Origin: Flavipsychrobacter stenotrophus
Lineage (GTDB): Bacteria > Bacteroidota > Bacteroidia > Chitinophagales > Chitinophagaceae
Assembly: GCF_002954265.1 (NCBI RefSeq)
Contig: NZ_PPSL01000005.1
Span: 186,001-250,000, forward strand
Reading direction: 5' to 3'
DNA length: 64,000 nt
Shown here one piece after another: positions 52,601-61,165 of this stretch; position 1 is the first letter of the stretch, and each line of letters begins with the position of its first letter. A program made the position numbers and the translations under genes. Below the pieces are notes generated by a model. That model did no database searches. It saw nothing but the letters and a program-made list of their open reading frames with translations, and was not told where the DNA came from.

Positions 52601-54151
52601 TGGTATTGTACTAACAATAATGCCAATGTTACAGGAATTGGAATAGTAGCAGGTCTCAGTTTAGGCACAGATACCGTTGTTTACCGGGTGTCCAATTTTT
52701 GCGGGGTAGATTCAACAATAAAAATCATCACGGTCATTACAACACCGGTAACGTCTATAACGGGAATTGACAGTTTTTGCCAAGCAGCTTCTTATTTATT
52801 TACATCGTCACCCGCTGGGGGGATTTGGTCTACGTCAAACGGTCATGCTTTCGTTAGCACAGGTGGATTAGTCAGCGGTTTTTCGGCTGGTACCGATACC
52901 GTTATCTATATTCTTGCTAATTCCTGTGGAGCAGATTCTAGCTTCAAAAATATCATCATAAAACCATTGCCTCACGCGGGCAGTATCACTGGCCCCGATA
53001 GTGTATGCGTTGGGTCGGTGATATCACTGACTGGTACCGCGCCATATGGAACATGGTACAGCCTTAACAGCCATGCTACGGTTACAGCATCCGGCATGGT
53101 ATCTGGTAATTCAACTGGCACTGACACTATTATTTACCGGGTTGCTAATTTTTGCGGGGTCGATTCAGCCACAAAGCAAATTGTTGTCCATACTACTCTC
53201 CCCGCAGGTAGCATTACTGGTCCAGATAGTGTGTGCGTTGGTGGCGCTATCACACTCGTCGACGGTGCGCCTTCGGGAATATGGCTTACAAGTAATAGCC
53301 ACGCTACAGTGTCGGCTGGCATTGTAACGGGATTAACGGTGGGGGTAGATTCTATTTATTTCGTTGCTTCAAACACTTGTGGAACGAACATAGCGAGTCA
53401 TGTAGTGCAAATAAACCAAGTACCCTTTCCAGGCTTGATTACTGGAGCTGATAGCCTTTGTGTGGGTGCATCTGTAACGCTTTCGGCAAGTGTGTCAGGC
53501 GGTATATGGAATATCACGAATGCCTGCGCCTCAATTACTTCAGGTATTGTTTCAGGCAATGTGCTGGGAATTGACACCGTACAATATTCTCTTGCGAATT
53601 CATGCGGCACAGGGTATGCTAACTTCCAGGTTTTTATACTTTCTGTTCCTCTACCTCCTGATGTTTCTGGTAACGCATATGCCTGCGTTGGCAGTGCCGC
53701 AGATACACTAGTCGCCATACCTACAGGCGGCACGTGGGGGAGCAGCAATTCGAACGCAGTTGTTGTCGGGGGTATTGTTAGTGGAGCAACCCCAGGTATA
53801 GATACCATCATCTATACCATCACTAACATTTGCGGCACTGCCACGGACAGTTTTATAGTTACGATACCGTCGGTGGAAACCTGCGACTCACTGGCTAATG
53901 TTCCGGGGATAGAAGTAATAGATGGGATCAGTATCTACCCGAATCCTTCAATAAATGAGATAACCATTAAAACCAGCATCAATACTTTTGACCAGGTAAT
54001 CCTCATTGACATACAGGGAAAAGAAGTTATAAAAAAGCCTATCGTTTTTCCTGAAATGCAGATGAACATAAATGAATTGCCCGGCGGCGTTTACTATTTG
54101 AAATTTATTGGAAAAAACAGTATTGCAATAAGAAAAGTTGAGTTGCTGTAG
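49694..54151 (+). CDS. Large NHL-repeat / Ig-like T9SS surface protein
   Basis: 1485 residues. Signal peptide MRKIAFLIFFLFPFICVAQ. Six NHL repeats come first (GNIYIADAY, GNVYIADNF, GNIYVGCQN, GNLYFCDYN, GNIYVACES, GDLLIGDVS), enough for a six-bladed propeller. A mid-chain region (DPNEISVNPDRYIAAGATLQYKIHFENTG ... NHAGIFFDYNPVVMTNTVENII) matches the DUF7619-like module often found before T9SS domains. Then about eight Ig-like repeats of the form SITGxDSVCVG ... GGxWxSxNxHAxVxxGIVxG (nt 52,080-53,870), clearly related to the four in the giant protein. It ends with ISIYPNPSINEITI and GGVYYLKFI, a T9SS sorting domain. Probably a surface adhesin or binding protein. Confidence 0.85.
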   Translation: MRKIAFLIFFLFPFICVAQFGITSTVAGNGSVGWAGDHGPATAAQLGDPYGICIDRWGNIYIADAYKQTVRKVNTLGIITTIAGTGTLGSSGDGGPATAARLYNPHGVTVDSSGNVYIADNFNHKVRKINTSGIISTFAGNGSPGSGGDGLAAPSAALGGLVLATAIDHSGNIYVGCQNRIRKVNASGIISTVAGTGTAGYSGDGGPATAAQVDFVSDLTFDKFGNLYFCDYNNDRVRKIDASGAITTVTSAILSPYGIAIDTSGNIYVACESQFIKKMDAFGTITTIAGNGDFTFNGDGGFAIASAMYPTNVKIDNHGDLLIGDVSNSRVRKVTQLPPIGSTMFMSYVADICGGLQFSVFTDTPSTGRRVTIYINGLQYTDTFSVSGVNGIATLSVPLAFSGNYSIKEILFNGSSAVDSVTFAHQHLSCENISMRFYFDANNNCVKDGSEYFAYLPVTAEVDSNGIAIDTISGTSGLNYNAFGNPGDIYTFRKIDGAGGLNISCPASGTITDTFGTTLNHNMSIGYSCGPSTSYDLSEISSSIAGRHMQSIDILAGNSFCSPQTGNLTLHFSPQYIFQSASPVPTTVTGNVVTWNTGVLTSNIPSIIHVHATLTVPGAWLTPGDTVHSQNIIVPVIGDVDTANNVSVKVDTVTGSWDPNEISVNPDRYIAAGATLQYKIHFENTGNDTAFNIYVMDTLSDNVDPHSVRVVAASAFMNTTKYYDNTIHHTILKFEFPNINLLDSSYHDLCTGLVVFKVNARAALPDSATIFNHAGIFFDYNPVVMTNTVENIIASIHGNGSICIGTVDTFDCAITGGTWAMQNGHATISSGGIVTGISNGIDTVLYSFPSSNGITTISKVVSISSHGLTTIIGVDSLCEGISYLFSSSQPGGSWTISNSHAFVTSGGLVNGLSAGGDTLIYIFSNACGADTSFKRILIKPVPNSGSITGPNSVCIGSAISLADTSVGGTWYCTNNNANVTGIGIVAGLSLGTDTVVYRVSNFCGVDSTIKIITVITTPVTSITGIDSFCQAASYLFTSSPAGGIWSTSNGHAFVSTGGLVSGFSAGTDTVIYILANSCGADSSFKNIIIKPLPHAGSITGPDSVCVGSVISLTGTAPYGTWYSLNSHATVTASGMVSGNSTGTDTIIYRVANFCGVDSATKQIVVHTTLPAGSITGPDSVCVGGAITLVDGAPSGIWLTSNSHATVSAGIVTGLTVGVDSIYFVASNTCGTNIASHVVQINQVPFPGLITGADSLCVGASVTLSASVSGGIWNITNACASITSGIVSGNVLGIDTVQYSLANSCGTGYANFQVFILSVPLPPDVSGNAYACVGSAADTLVAIPTGGTWGSSNSNAVVVGGIVSGATPGIDTIIYTITNICGTATDSFIVTIPSVETCDSLANVPGIEVIDGISIYPNPSINEITIKTSINTFDQVILIDIQGKEVIKKPIVFPEMQMNINELPGGVYYLKFIGKNSIAIRKVELL

Positions 54152-54382
54152 GTGTAGGTTTTAGCATGCATTGTGTGGAAATCCGCCTTTCAAGTGTGTT
54201 GTGATTTGCTTTCAAAATTTCGTACTTTCAAGGTGATAAATACCGCTGTTCTCCTAAATCGTATGATCCTAACAACCCTAGATGTCAAAAGTTTTTTGAA
54301 AAGAATAAAAGTAAAATGAAACTGTGTAGCAGTTGGTAGTTGGGCAATCAACCTTAATCTTTAAAAATATTCAATAGATTAT
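54152..54382. other. Short gene-free stretch
   Basis: Nothing beyond AT-rich spacer; no convincing promoter or repeat. Confidence 0.3.
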
Positions 54383-54610
54383 CTAACAGTCCTTGCCATT
54401 ATAAATTATACGTTCGAGTGGTCGATTCCTGCTATTAATAGGCGGAGGTAAAAAAGAGATGTGTCCTTCAATTTCCAGTATGTCGAGATACCATTTTAGT
54501 TCAGATTCACTTATACGAAAGATTATCATCAGTGAATCTATGCCTATTGGAAGTGGTTTTAATTGGCGGCTGGAAATCTCCTTTATTCTAGTAAGTATTT
54601 CTGACTTCAT
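54383..54610 (-). CDS. Small winged-helix-like protein (divergent pair, left)
   Basis: 75 residues with a compact helical pattern: MKSEILTRIKEISSRQLKPLPIGIDSLMIIFRISESELKWYLDILEIEGHISFLPPPINS. The SESELKWYLDILEIEGHISF stretch looks like the recognition helix and wing of a winged helix, as in the N-terminus of the 48362 regulator. It is divergent from the gene at 54705, with a shared 94-nt region between them. Function unknown; a small DNA-binding regulator is the best reading. Confidence 0.5.
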   Translation of the reverse strand: MKSEILTRIKEISSRQLKPLPIGIDSLMIIFRISESELKWYLDILEIEGHISFLPPPINSRNRPLERIIYNGKDC

Positions 54611-54704
54611 TACTCTAAGTTAATAACGGTACAGCATATTGTTGGAAACACTTTTTTTATTGCCTTGCAACGAGTACTTTTATGAAACATTCATAGTTCG
54701 TTCC

Positions 54705-54950
54705 ATGGAAAACACAGATAAAAAAATACTGACTTTCCTGTATCGGAACTCAGCAGATGCGCATACGCCGGTAACTTATAGCTGTGAATTCTTGGCAGAC
54801 TATCTCGAAATCAAAATTGAAGAGTTAGAAGGTGAAAGTGAAAAATTAATCAAGTTGGGCTATATATCTAAGGCTGAAATAGTGAATAAAAGGGTGCAAA
54901 TAACAATCTCTCAGTTCGGACGAGAAACTATCCAGAAAGCGTTGATGTAA
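54705..54950 (+). CDS. Small winged-helix-like protein (divergent pair, right)
   Basis: 81 residues from Met at 54705; an upstream in-frame Met at 54639 is less likely, since the sequence before 54705 is not protein-like. Content: MENTDKKILTFLYRNSADAHTPVTYSCEFLADYLEIKIEELEGESEKLIKLGYISKAEIVNKRVQITISQFGRETI, a helix-helix-helix-wing order typical of winged helices. Divergent from the 54383 gene, sharing one promoter region, which suggests the two proteins are a regulated pair. Function unknown. Confidence 0.55.
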   Translation: MENTDKKILTFLYRNSADAHTPVTYSCEFLADYLEIKIEELEGESEKLIKLGYISKAEIVNKRVQITISQFGRETIQKALM

Positions 54951-55044
54951 TAACGCCTTATATTAATCCTTATTGTCTGTTCTGTTTGCATCTAAGAGCC
55001 TTTGTTGAAAGCACTTTATGCGTTAGCAATAGCTGTACAAGCAT

Positions 55045-55285
55045 CTATCTGGTTAAATGTTTTGCTAACATATACCTGAGTTCCTGTATTTTAAATGGCT
55101 TCGCAAGAACATCGTTAGCTAGTGATTTCTTTGCTGATATGTGAATGTTAGGGAATTATCACAGGTTGTCTGTATTTTTTTGATTACTCTTCAGATACCT
55201 ACATAATGTGTAAGCCATCTACTCCATTTAACTGTTTATCTATTATAAAAACATCAGGTGGCGTAAAGTCATTTTTTAGGATGCG
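55045..55285 (-). pseudogene. Decayed response-regulator receiver domain
   Basis: Frame fragments on the minus strand spell a CheY-like domain: PPDVFIIDKQLNGVDGLHIM (with the phospho-acceptor Asp in IIDKQLNGVDG), then RYLKSNQKNTDNL in another frame, and NDVLAKPFKIQELRYMLAKHLTR before a stop at 55045. At least two frameshifts and in-frame stops (HIM followed by TAG; IIP followed by TAA) separate them. The N-terminal strand with DD is missing. The lysine of the switch region (LAKPF) is intact, so this was a full receiver before decay. No partner kinase is beside it, but the orphan histidine kinase at 56735 is close. Confidence 0.65.
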
Positions 55286-55347
55286 TTAAAAAAGCAACAA
55301 TTGCATTAAAGAATCATTCTTGTTTTGCTTAGCGGAATAAGTCTGTC

Positions 55348-56157
55348 TTACCCCCTTGCTACTTTGCAGCGTGTTATCGTGCCATTGTCATATAGTTCAA
55401 GGATGTAAAAGCCGGTTGGTTGGTCACTAAGGTCGATTGACCAATAACTTCCTGTAATTTTATTAATTTCTTTTACTGAACTACCGTTAATATTAATAAG
55501 CCTTATGCTACCGTTCTGTAGTGCTTTGCCAAAATCGATATTGATATTATTGGTAGCCGGGTTAGGGTATACCTGTAGACCGTGCAACGATATTTCATTT
55601 ACGTTATTGGGTACTGCAAAGTCATAAGCTACGGTAATGAACACCGGGTTGGCATCTCCCCAGGAAAGCGGATTGGAACTATTGATATCGCGCAGGCGGA
55701 ATTTAATGCCGAAGTTGGTGTCATTGAGTGCCATAGGCCCCCAGATGCCGCCCCACAGAGTTGCAGTATCACCCCATTTGATATTGGCTGCGGACAGTAT
55801 GGGCAAATGATGAGCACCGTCGGTGCCATAGGGGATGCCGTTTTTAAGTAAAAAGATGCTTGAATCAACCAGGTTGTGTATGATAACATCTATGTCAACC
55901 TTTATGCCTTTTACATGTGCGCCGGTAGGAACGTTCATATTGAAATTCTTTACTACCAGCTCTTTGCTATAGCCATTGCCGAAACAATACCAATGGCCGG
56001 TGGCCGTGGTGTCGAACGCTATGCCGCTGCTGCCAGACTCATTGTAGGTAATGGTGCCCACCCCGGTAGTGAAATATGTCTGGGCAGACAAATGGGAGGA
56101 GACAAGAAAGAGACTGCACATCAATGTGAGCAGAAGGGTCCTGGGTATCAATTGCAT
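55348..56157 (-). CDS. Secreted protein with T9SS sorting domain
   Basis: 269 residues from MQLIPRTLLLTLMCSLFLVSSHLSAQ at 56157. The mature part is a beta-rich domain of ~170 residues (ITYNESGSSGIAFDTTATGHWYC, GAHVKGIKVDIDVIIHN, NFGIKFRLRDINSSNPLSWGDANPVFITVAY), reminiscent of domains that precede T9SS tails, and the last ~75 residues are the sorting domain (LQVYPNPATNNINI ... GFYILEL). No catalytic motif is obvious; a surface-attached adhesin is possible. It is not clustered with the other T9SS genes, being separated by the pseudogene. Confidence 0.75.
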   Translation of the reverse strand: MQLIPRTLLLTLMCSLFLVSSHLSAQTYFTTGVGTITYNESGSSGIAFDTTATGHWYCFGNGYSKELVVKNFNMNVPTGAHVKGIKVDIDVIIHNLVDSSIFLLKNGIPYGTDGAHHLPILSAANIKWGDTATLWGGIWGPMALNDTNFGIKFRLRDINSSNPLSWGDANPVFITVAYDFAVPNNVNEISLHGLQVYPNPATNNINIDFGKALQNGSIRLININGSSVKEINKITGSYWSIDLSDQPTGFYILELYDNGTITRCKVARG

Positions 56158-56734
56158 AAGTGGTAATGTTTTGTCCGATAAGAGTAAATAATGACTTATG
56201 CTATTTAAGACCAACTTCTTTAAATAATGGTTGGGGCATAGCGTTATTTATTGCGTAACCTTTATGCGCTAAACGCCACGTCATCGGCCTTAATACGCTG
56301 CTCACCTGCGCAAAGTGTAGGCACAGGTATGCTACGAGGAATCTGAAGAGACCTCTCAGTCTTATTTTTTTAGTGTACTGATGTGTATTAGCACTTTAAG
56401 GCCGCACACTCTTGCTTCTTCAGCAATCTCAGTAGTTTTTGCGATTCTTTTATAAATTTTTTATGGTTGCAATGTAATAACGGCCGTGAAGATGTATTTT
56501 CATGCAGGAATAGGCCTTATTAAGACAGAGATGCGTCTAACTTAAAATAAACCAAAGGTTTGTACGATCTTAAATATCACTTGCTAGTCTGGCACTATGG
56601 ACTATTAGCAATGATTTACCAATAATGGCAGTCAAATTATACCTATTTCTAAAGTCAAAATCCGTATCAAATTCTATGGTGACGTTTGATGGTTATCACT
56701 AATTACATCAAGAGTAGAATCTTTCCCCATACCC
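56158..56734. other. Gene-free stretch
   Basis: No sustained open frame. A minus-strand fragment around 56400-56470 (KKFIKESQKLLRLLKKQ) looks protein-like but is short and closed by stops; it may be debris. No promoter for the T9SS gene is clear. Confidence 0.35.
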
Positions 56735-58549
56735 TTAAAACGTGACTATAAATTCAGAACCCTCGTCGGGCTTGCTTTTTACAAGAATATTGCCGCCTAG
56801 TGCTTCAATCTGAGTCTTAGTAATAAAAAGCCCCACTCCCTTACTATCGTACCCTTCGTGGAAGACCTGGTTAAGCTTAAAGACCTGGTCCTTGTGCTTA
56901 ACCATATCTATTCCAAGACCATTATCCCTTACTGACAATGAGATCTTCCCTTTGGACATACACGTAGTGATTGTAATTGCCGGTTGCCCTTCTTTTTTAC
57001 TGTACTTAAGGGCATTGCTGATAAGATTATATAAGATGCTTTCCAGATATATTCTTGGGTATTGGATTGTAGGTACAGCTAAATCTAAAAATATCTTTGC
57101 ATTTTTTTCATAAATAGTTCCTTGTAACTGAAGCGAAATTCCGTTTACAATTTCCCCTATCACGCAATCGTCTTTAGTAATTTCTGTATTGAGTTTTATT
57201 TGTGATAACTCAAGCAAAAAATCCAATTCTGATATCAGCTTGTCGCTGCATTCACTTATCCATTTTAATGCTTCACCCTCTTTAAATACCTCGCTTTCTT
57301 CCGAAAGGAACTTTATATTGCTTACCGGCCCTCTCAGGTTATGTGCTACGATGTGGTTGAGATTTTCCAATTGCTTTATCTTATTTCCCAGACTTTCGGA
57401 GGTAGTTTCTAATTCCATATTTTTTCGAAGCAACTGATTACTTAGTTCCTTATGTGAGGTAATGTCTACAACATCACAAATGAAATACTTAGGAATGTCT
57501 GCATTGTCAAATACAAGTGTTACTGTCAGCAGTGTTGCGACTATTTTTCTGCTCCTGGTGACATACCTTTTCTCAATCGAGTAAGCCGGTATCTCTTTGT
57601 TTAAGAGTTGTCCGATCAGTGCCAAGTCAATATCAATGTCATCAGGGTATGTAATGTCCCTGTAATGAAGATTTAGTAATTCATCTTTACTGTATTCGGT
57701 CATGCGACAGAGTACATCATTTACTTCGAGCCATTGACCGCCAGGTGACAGTAATGCTTTACCTGTCCCTGAATAATTGAAGGAGTTAGAAAAGGTTTCT
57801 TTATTTACCCGTAACTCATCTTCCTCCAGCTTTCTTTTATGAATATCTGTATGAACTCCAATAAACCTGGTAGGCGTACCATCTTCTTGACGGGCTATTA
57901 CAATACCCCTGCTAAGTATCCATTTATAAGAACCGTTTTTGCACTTGTATCTTACTTCAACTGTATAATTAGGCGTTTCACTAGCAAGGTATTTTTTTAT
58001 ACTTTTTTCAGCGGCTGTAATATCTTCAGGAAATATTTTATCTGCCCAGTCTTGGATAGTGGTTATCTCGGATGAGCTATACCCGAACATTTCCTGCCAC
58101 TTCTCTGAAAAAATAATGGTGCCTGCTACTATGTCTATATCCCATACACCATCTCCTGATGCATCGAGGGCCAACTTCCATTTATCCTCAATTTGCTGGA
58201 AACCCTCCACGGCTTTAGTTCTTTCAACAACAAGGAAGACTATATTAGCTGTTGGATAAGGAAGAACCCGTATCCCATATTCCAATAGGCCTATACCATC
58301 AAAAAAAGTTATCTCGGTATAACCACTGAGTCCTTTTGTAAATGCAGTTGAAACACTGCTGGAACAATGATTAACAATGTACCTACTACTAATAAAAGTT
58401 TCGTCGTTATCTTTGAGGATATTGTCAGTCTTTTCTTTAAAACTATTTCTGTTCCATTCCTCAATAACATGGTGTTCAGGTGAAACAGAAATCACACGTT
58501 CTCCAATCTGGAGTAATATTTGCACTGTTGGGTCAACCACACTTTTCAT
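56735..58549 (-). CDS. PAS-domain histidine kinase, orphan
   Basis: 604 residues from MKSVVDPTVQILLQIGERV at 58549 (an upstream Met at 58579 gives an odd hydrophobic start). Two PAS domains follow an N-terminal region: WKLALDASGDGVWDIDIVAGTIIFSEKWQEMFGYS and FSNSFNYSGTGKALLSPGGQWLEVNDVLC. The kinase core has the phospho-acceptor His in LENLNHIVAHNLRGPVSNIKFL, N box NLISNALKYSKK, G1 DNGLGID and G2 GVGLFITK. No transmembrane segments are seen, so it should be cytoplasmic. No response regulator gene is adjacent; a receiver-domain pseudogene lies ~1.4 kb downstream. Signal unknown; PAS domains often bind small cofactors. Confidence 0.85.
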   Translation of the reverse strand: MKSVVDPTVQILLQIGERVISVSPEHHVIEEWNRNSFKEKTDNILKDNDETFISSRYIVNHCSSSVSTAFTKGLSGYTEITFFDGIGLLEYGIRVLPYPTANIVFLVVERTKAVEGFQQIEDKWKLALDASGDGVWDIDIVAGTIIFSEKWQEMFGYSSSEITTIQDWADKIFPEDITAAEKSIKKYLASETPNYTVEVRYKCKNGSYKWILSRGIVIARQEDGTPTRFIGVHTDIHKRKLEEDELRVNKETFSNSFNYSGTGKALLSPGGQWLEVNDVLCRMTEYSKDELLNLHYRDITYPDDIDIDLALIGQLLNKEIPAYSIEKRYVTRSRKIVATLLTVTLVFDNADIPKYFICDVVDITSHKELSNQLLRKNMELETTSESLGNKIKQLENLNHIVAHNLRGPVSNIKFLSEESEVFKEGEALKWISECSDKLISELDFLLELSQIKLNTEITKDDCVIGEIVNGISLQLQGTIYEKNAKIFLDLAVPTIQYPRIYLESILYNLISNALKYSKKEGQPAITITTCMSKGKISLSVRDNGLGIDMVKHKDQVFKLNQVFHEGYDSKGVGLFITKTQIEALGGNILVKSKPDEGSEFIVTF

Positions 58550-59141
58550 AAGCAATTTTACAATTGAAATAGATAACAATTCTGCTCATGATGTAGGAAG
58601 AATAAGTTACCAAAAATTTATTACTGGGGGTAAGTATTAAAGACACCGATAGAGTAAATGTCTTGTTGTCTTTAAAAGTTTAATATCTGCCTGCATCCAT
58701 CTATATAATTAATAATCATCAAAATACATAGCAAAGTAAACTAAAAATTACTATTTAATCTTAGAAATAATCACTATTTTGTATTGACATATATAAAACG
58801 CTGTGTGGTATAATATAAGTATCCTTTTTTGTACTATGCTGATCTAAATTTGAAATGCCAAGCCTCTGAATATAAACGCCGATACAACGTAGAGACCATA
58901 TCATAACAATTAAGCAATAATCCAGCTTATTTGAAGTATCGTAGAAGCATAAGATCTTGAAGAGCATATCATAAGAGGCAGTAATGGCAGTGCCTTTTAA
59001 ACATGAAAAGTAAGAGATGATTAAAATAGGTCTGAAATACGACAATATAGTAAATATTGCTTAATTAATACACTATAAAAAGAGACTACGATCGAATTAG
59101 AGATAAAATATCAACACATTGTAGACAAATTAAATAAGGGT
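58550..59141. other. AT-rich gene-free stretch
   Basis: No coding frame with family support. A frame at 58761-59045 (minus) has no recognisable domain, and its composition follows the local AT richness, so I do not count it as a gene. Confidence 0.4.
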
Positions 59142-59357
59142 TTGTCCTTCGGACTTTTCGGTGATGGAGCGAAGTGCTATTTTGAGGATGGCGAAAGAGT
59201 TAGCTATAGCGATTTGTGGCTGGCACTCAGAACTATAAAAGATATAAAATCGGGTGACAATTCGAAATTATTGTCCGAACTTTGCCCTCATTCATATGAA
59301 GGTATATTTCCATATAAATTCCAAAAACATAAATGGAAAAGGAAGAATAGCAAATAA
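59142..59357 (+). CDS. Possible small protein, weak start
   Basis: A frame open from 59079 and read as 71 residues from a TTG at 59142: SFGLFGDGAKCYFEDGERVSYSDLWLALRTIKDIKSGDNSKLLSELCPHSYEGIFPYKFQKHKWKRK. The composition is protein-like and it continues upstream in frame (HIVDKLNKG) but no ATG or GTG is available, which suggests either a TTG start or a truncated gene. No domain is recognised. It stands alone between two histidine kinase genes. Confidence 0.3.
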   Translation: MSFGLFGDGAKCYFEDGERVSYSDLWLALRTIKDIKSGDNSKLLSELCPHSYEGIFPYKFQKHKWKRKNSK

Positions 59358-59513
59358 TTCGTTGCCAGCGTATACTTTATCTGGCGCAGTTGCGTGCAAA
59401 TGAGTCTCAATGTTTCTTATAGAATACTAATTTTAAACTCTGGGACTAGCAACTTTATTAATACTTGAGAGGTTTTGACAATAAATACACACAGAATGTT
59501 TGCTCATGGTCTA

Positions 59514-61151
59514 TTACTGCTTTGTCATTGTAAACTCAATTATAAACTTAGTTCCCTTGTTAATTTCGCTTACAACTGTAATTTTTCCACCTAGAGATTC
59601 GACCTGTGTTTTAACCATATACAAACCCATCCCCTTGCCGTCAACATGATTATGGAAGCGTTTGTACAAGCCAAATACCTCGCCACCTCTTTTTGCCAAG
59701 TCTATTCCTAATCCATTATCCTGAAAAATAATCTGTAACCTGTCTTCCAGTTTAACGCTTACAATTCTTATTACTGGTTGTTTCTCAAGCTGCTTGTATT
59801 TTATACTATTAGATATAAGATTAAAAAATATGCTGTTAAAATAACTTTTTAAACTCTGTATCTCATTTATGGCAGAAAAATCGCAAGTTACCTTTACATT
59901 TTCCCTCTTAATAATACTATCAATACTAAGTATAACATCTTCCAAAAGTGACGAAAAGTGAACATTTTCTTTTTGCTCGGTAATCTCCTGTCTGAATTGC
60001 AAAATATAATTTAAATCCATTATCACTCCATCAAGTTTTTCCACTGAAGTAGCAAGACCATCGAACAATTCTTTATTATTATCGGTAGTAAAATCAGTGA
60101 ACCCGATTACTTGGGCAATGCCCCTTATGTTTGCTACTGGAGCTCTTAGATTATGTGAAATAATATAAGAAAACTGCTCCAGGTCCCTATTTCGTTGGAT
60201 TAGATAGGAGGCGGTTTGAGTTAATTCATCTTCGCTTGCTTTCAGATTATCTCTCATGGTCAATAAAGCGGTACCTAGTGTGTCCTGTTTGCTAAGGGGC
60301 TGATAACTTAATTTGAATTGTCTTTTACCAACCTCTTTTGCAAATGTTGCCATTTCCTCCAGTTTCTCGGATAACCGGTTAACAGATAATATCATTTCTC
60401 CTATTTCATCCTTTTGTACATTATCATCAATTTTACGGGTTATTCCTTTACCAAGGTCGCTAATGATTATTCTGATTTTATCTATCGGTTCGATAATTAT
60501 CAGCATAAAATAGCGTGATAATATAACAGACAGAATGGCCAAAAAAGTGACAAGGACCGAAATGAACAGTCTCAACCTTGTTGAATATGCTTCCCACAGG
60601 ATATAATCTCTAAGCTTTGCGTCCCGTTCGTAGGACAAGATGCGTGTTAGCCTTTCCATTAGCTGGGCAGTGTACGGAATGATATTATCATCTATAAGTT
60701 GTTCGGCATTCATTTTTTTTACCGGATCATCATAATCGGTAAAAGTTCGTAACGAATTCATAAGGTGTTGCTCAATGCCGATTAATTGTTCAAATTCGGC
60801 AAAAACGACCTTTAAGCTATCTGCCATTTTACGATCGTTCAACTGGGTGTATAATATGTTAAGTTTAATCTTCAGGTTAGGGTATTCCACCGTATGAAGA
60901 TCATTTAGCGCGCGTTTGTCTTCCTGGTCGGCTCGCAGGAAAACCCAGTTGGTTGTATACATTTTTGAACGTATTAATACCTCCTTAAAATCCCCTAATG
61001 CTGTTTGTGTCGGGTCTATTACTGTGGAAATGTAATCCGATAATTTTTTACTCTTGTCTAATGTAACAATCGTAATTATTCCATTCGCAACAAATACGAC
61101 AATTAATATTAAAAAACTGCCTGCGATTTTTCCACGGATGCTTAAATTCAT
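59514..61151 (-). CDS. Membrane histidine kinase with HAMP domain
   Basis: 545 residues, start MNLSIRGKIAGSFLILIVVF at 61151 (a TTG six nt upstream is less likely). A transmembrane helix (~residues 10-30) is followed by a ~150-residue helical sensor (4HB-MCP type, TNWVFLRADQEDKRALND), a second TM helix near residue 200, a HAMP region (ISDLGKGITRKIDDNVQKDEIGEMILSVNRLSE) and the kinase: His in FSYIISHNLRAPVANIRG, N box NLISNSIKY, G1 DNGLGIDL, G2 GKGMGLYMVKTQ. The gene follows the TonB-dependent receptor by 14 nt and forms an operon with YfiR. No response regulator is adjacent. Confidence 0.88.
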   Translation of the reverse strand: MNLSIRGKIAGSFLILIVVFVANGIITIVTLDKSKKLSDYISTVIDPTQTALGDFKEVLIRSKMYTTNWVFLRADQEDKRALNDLHTVEYPNLKIKLNILYTQLNDRKMADSLKVVFAEFEQLIGIEQHLMNSLRTFTDYDDPVKKMNAEQLIDDNIIPYTAQLMERLTRILSYERDAKLRDYILWEAYSTRLRLFISVLVTFLAILSVILSRYFMLIIIEPIDKIRIIISDLGKGITRKIDDNVQKDEIGEMILSVNRLSEKLEEMATFAKEVGKRQFKLSYQPLSKQDTLGTALLTMRDNLKASEDELTQTASYLIQRNRDLEQFSYIISHNLRAPVANIRGIAQVIGFTDFTTDNNKELFDGLATSVEKLDGVIMDLNYILQFRQEITEQKENVHFSSLLEDVILSIDSIIKRENVKVTCDFSAINEIQSLKSYFNSIFFNLISNSIKYKQLEKQPVIRIVSVKLEDRLQIIFQDNGLGIDLAKRGGEVFGLYKRFHNHVDGKGMGLYMVKTQVESLGGKITVVSEINKGTKFIIEFTMTKQ

Positions 61152-61165
61152 AGTCAAGTAAGCTA

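Noticed and set aside
58761-59045. 94-codon frame on the minus strand
   Set aside because: AT-rich region, no domain, no start context and no neighbour support.
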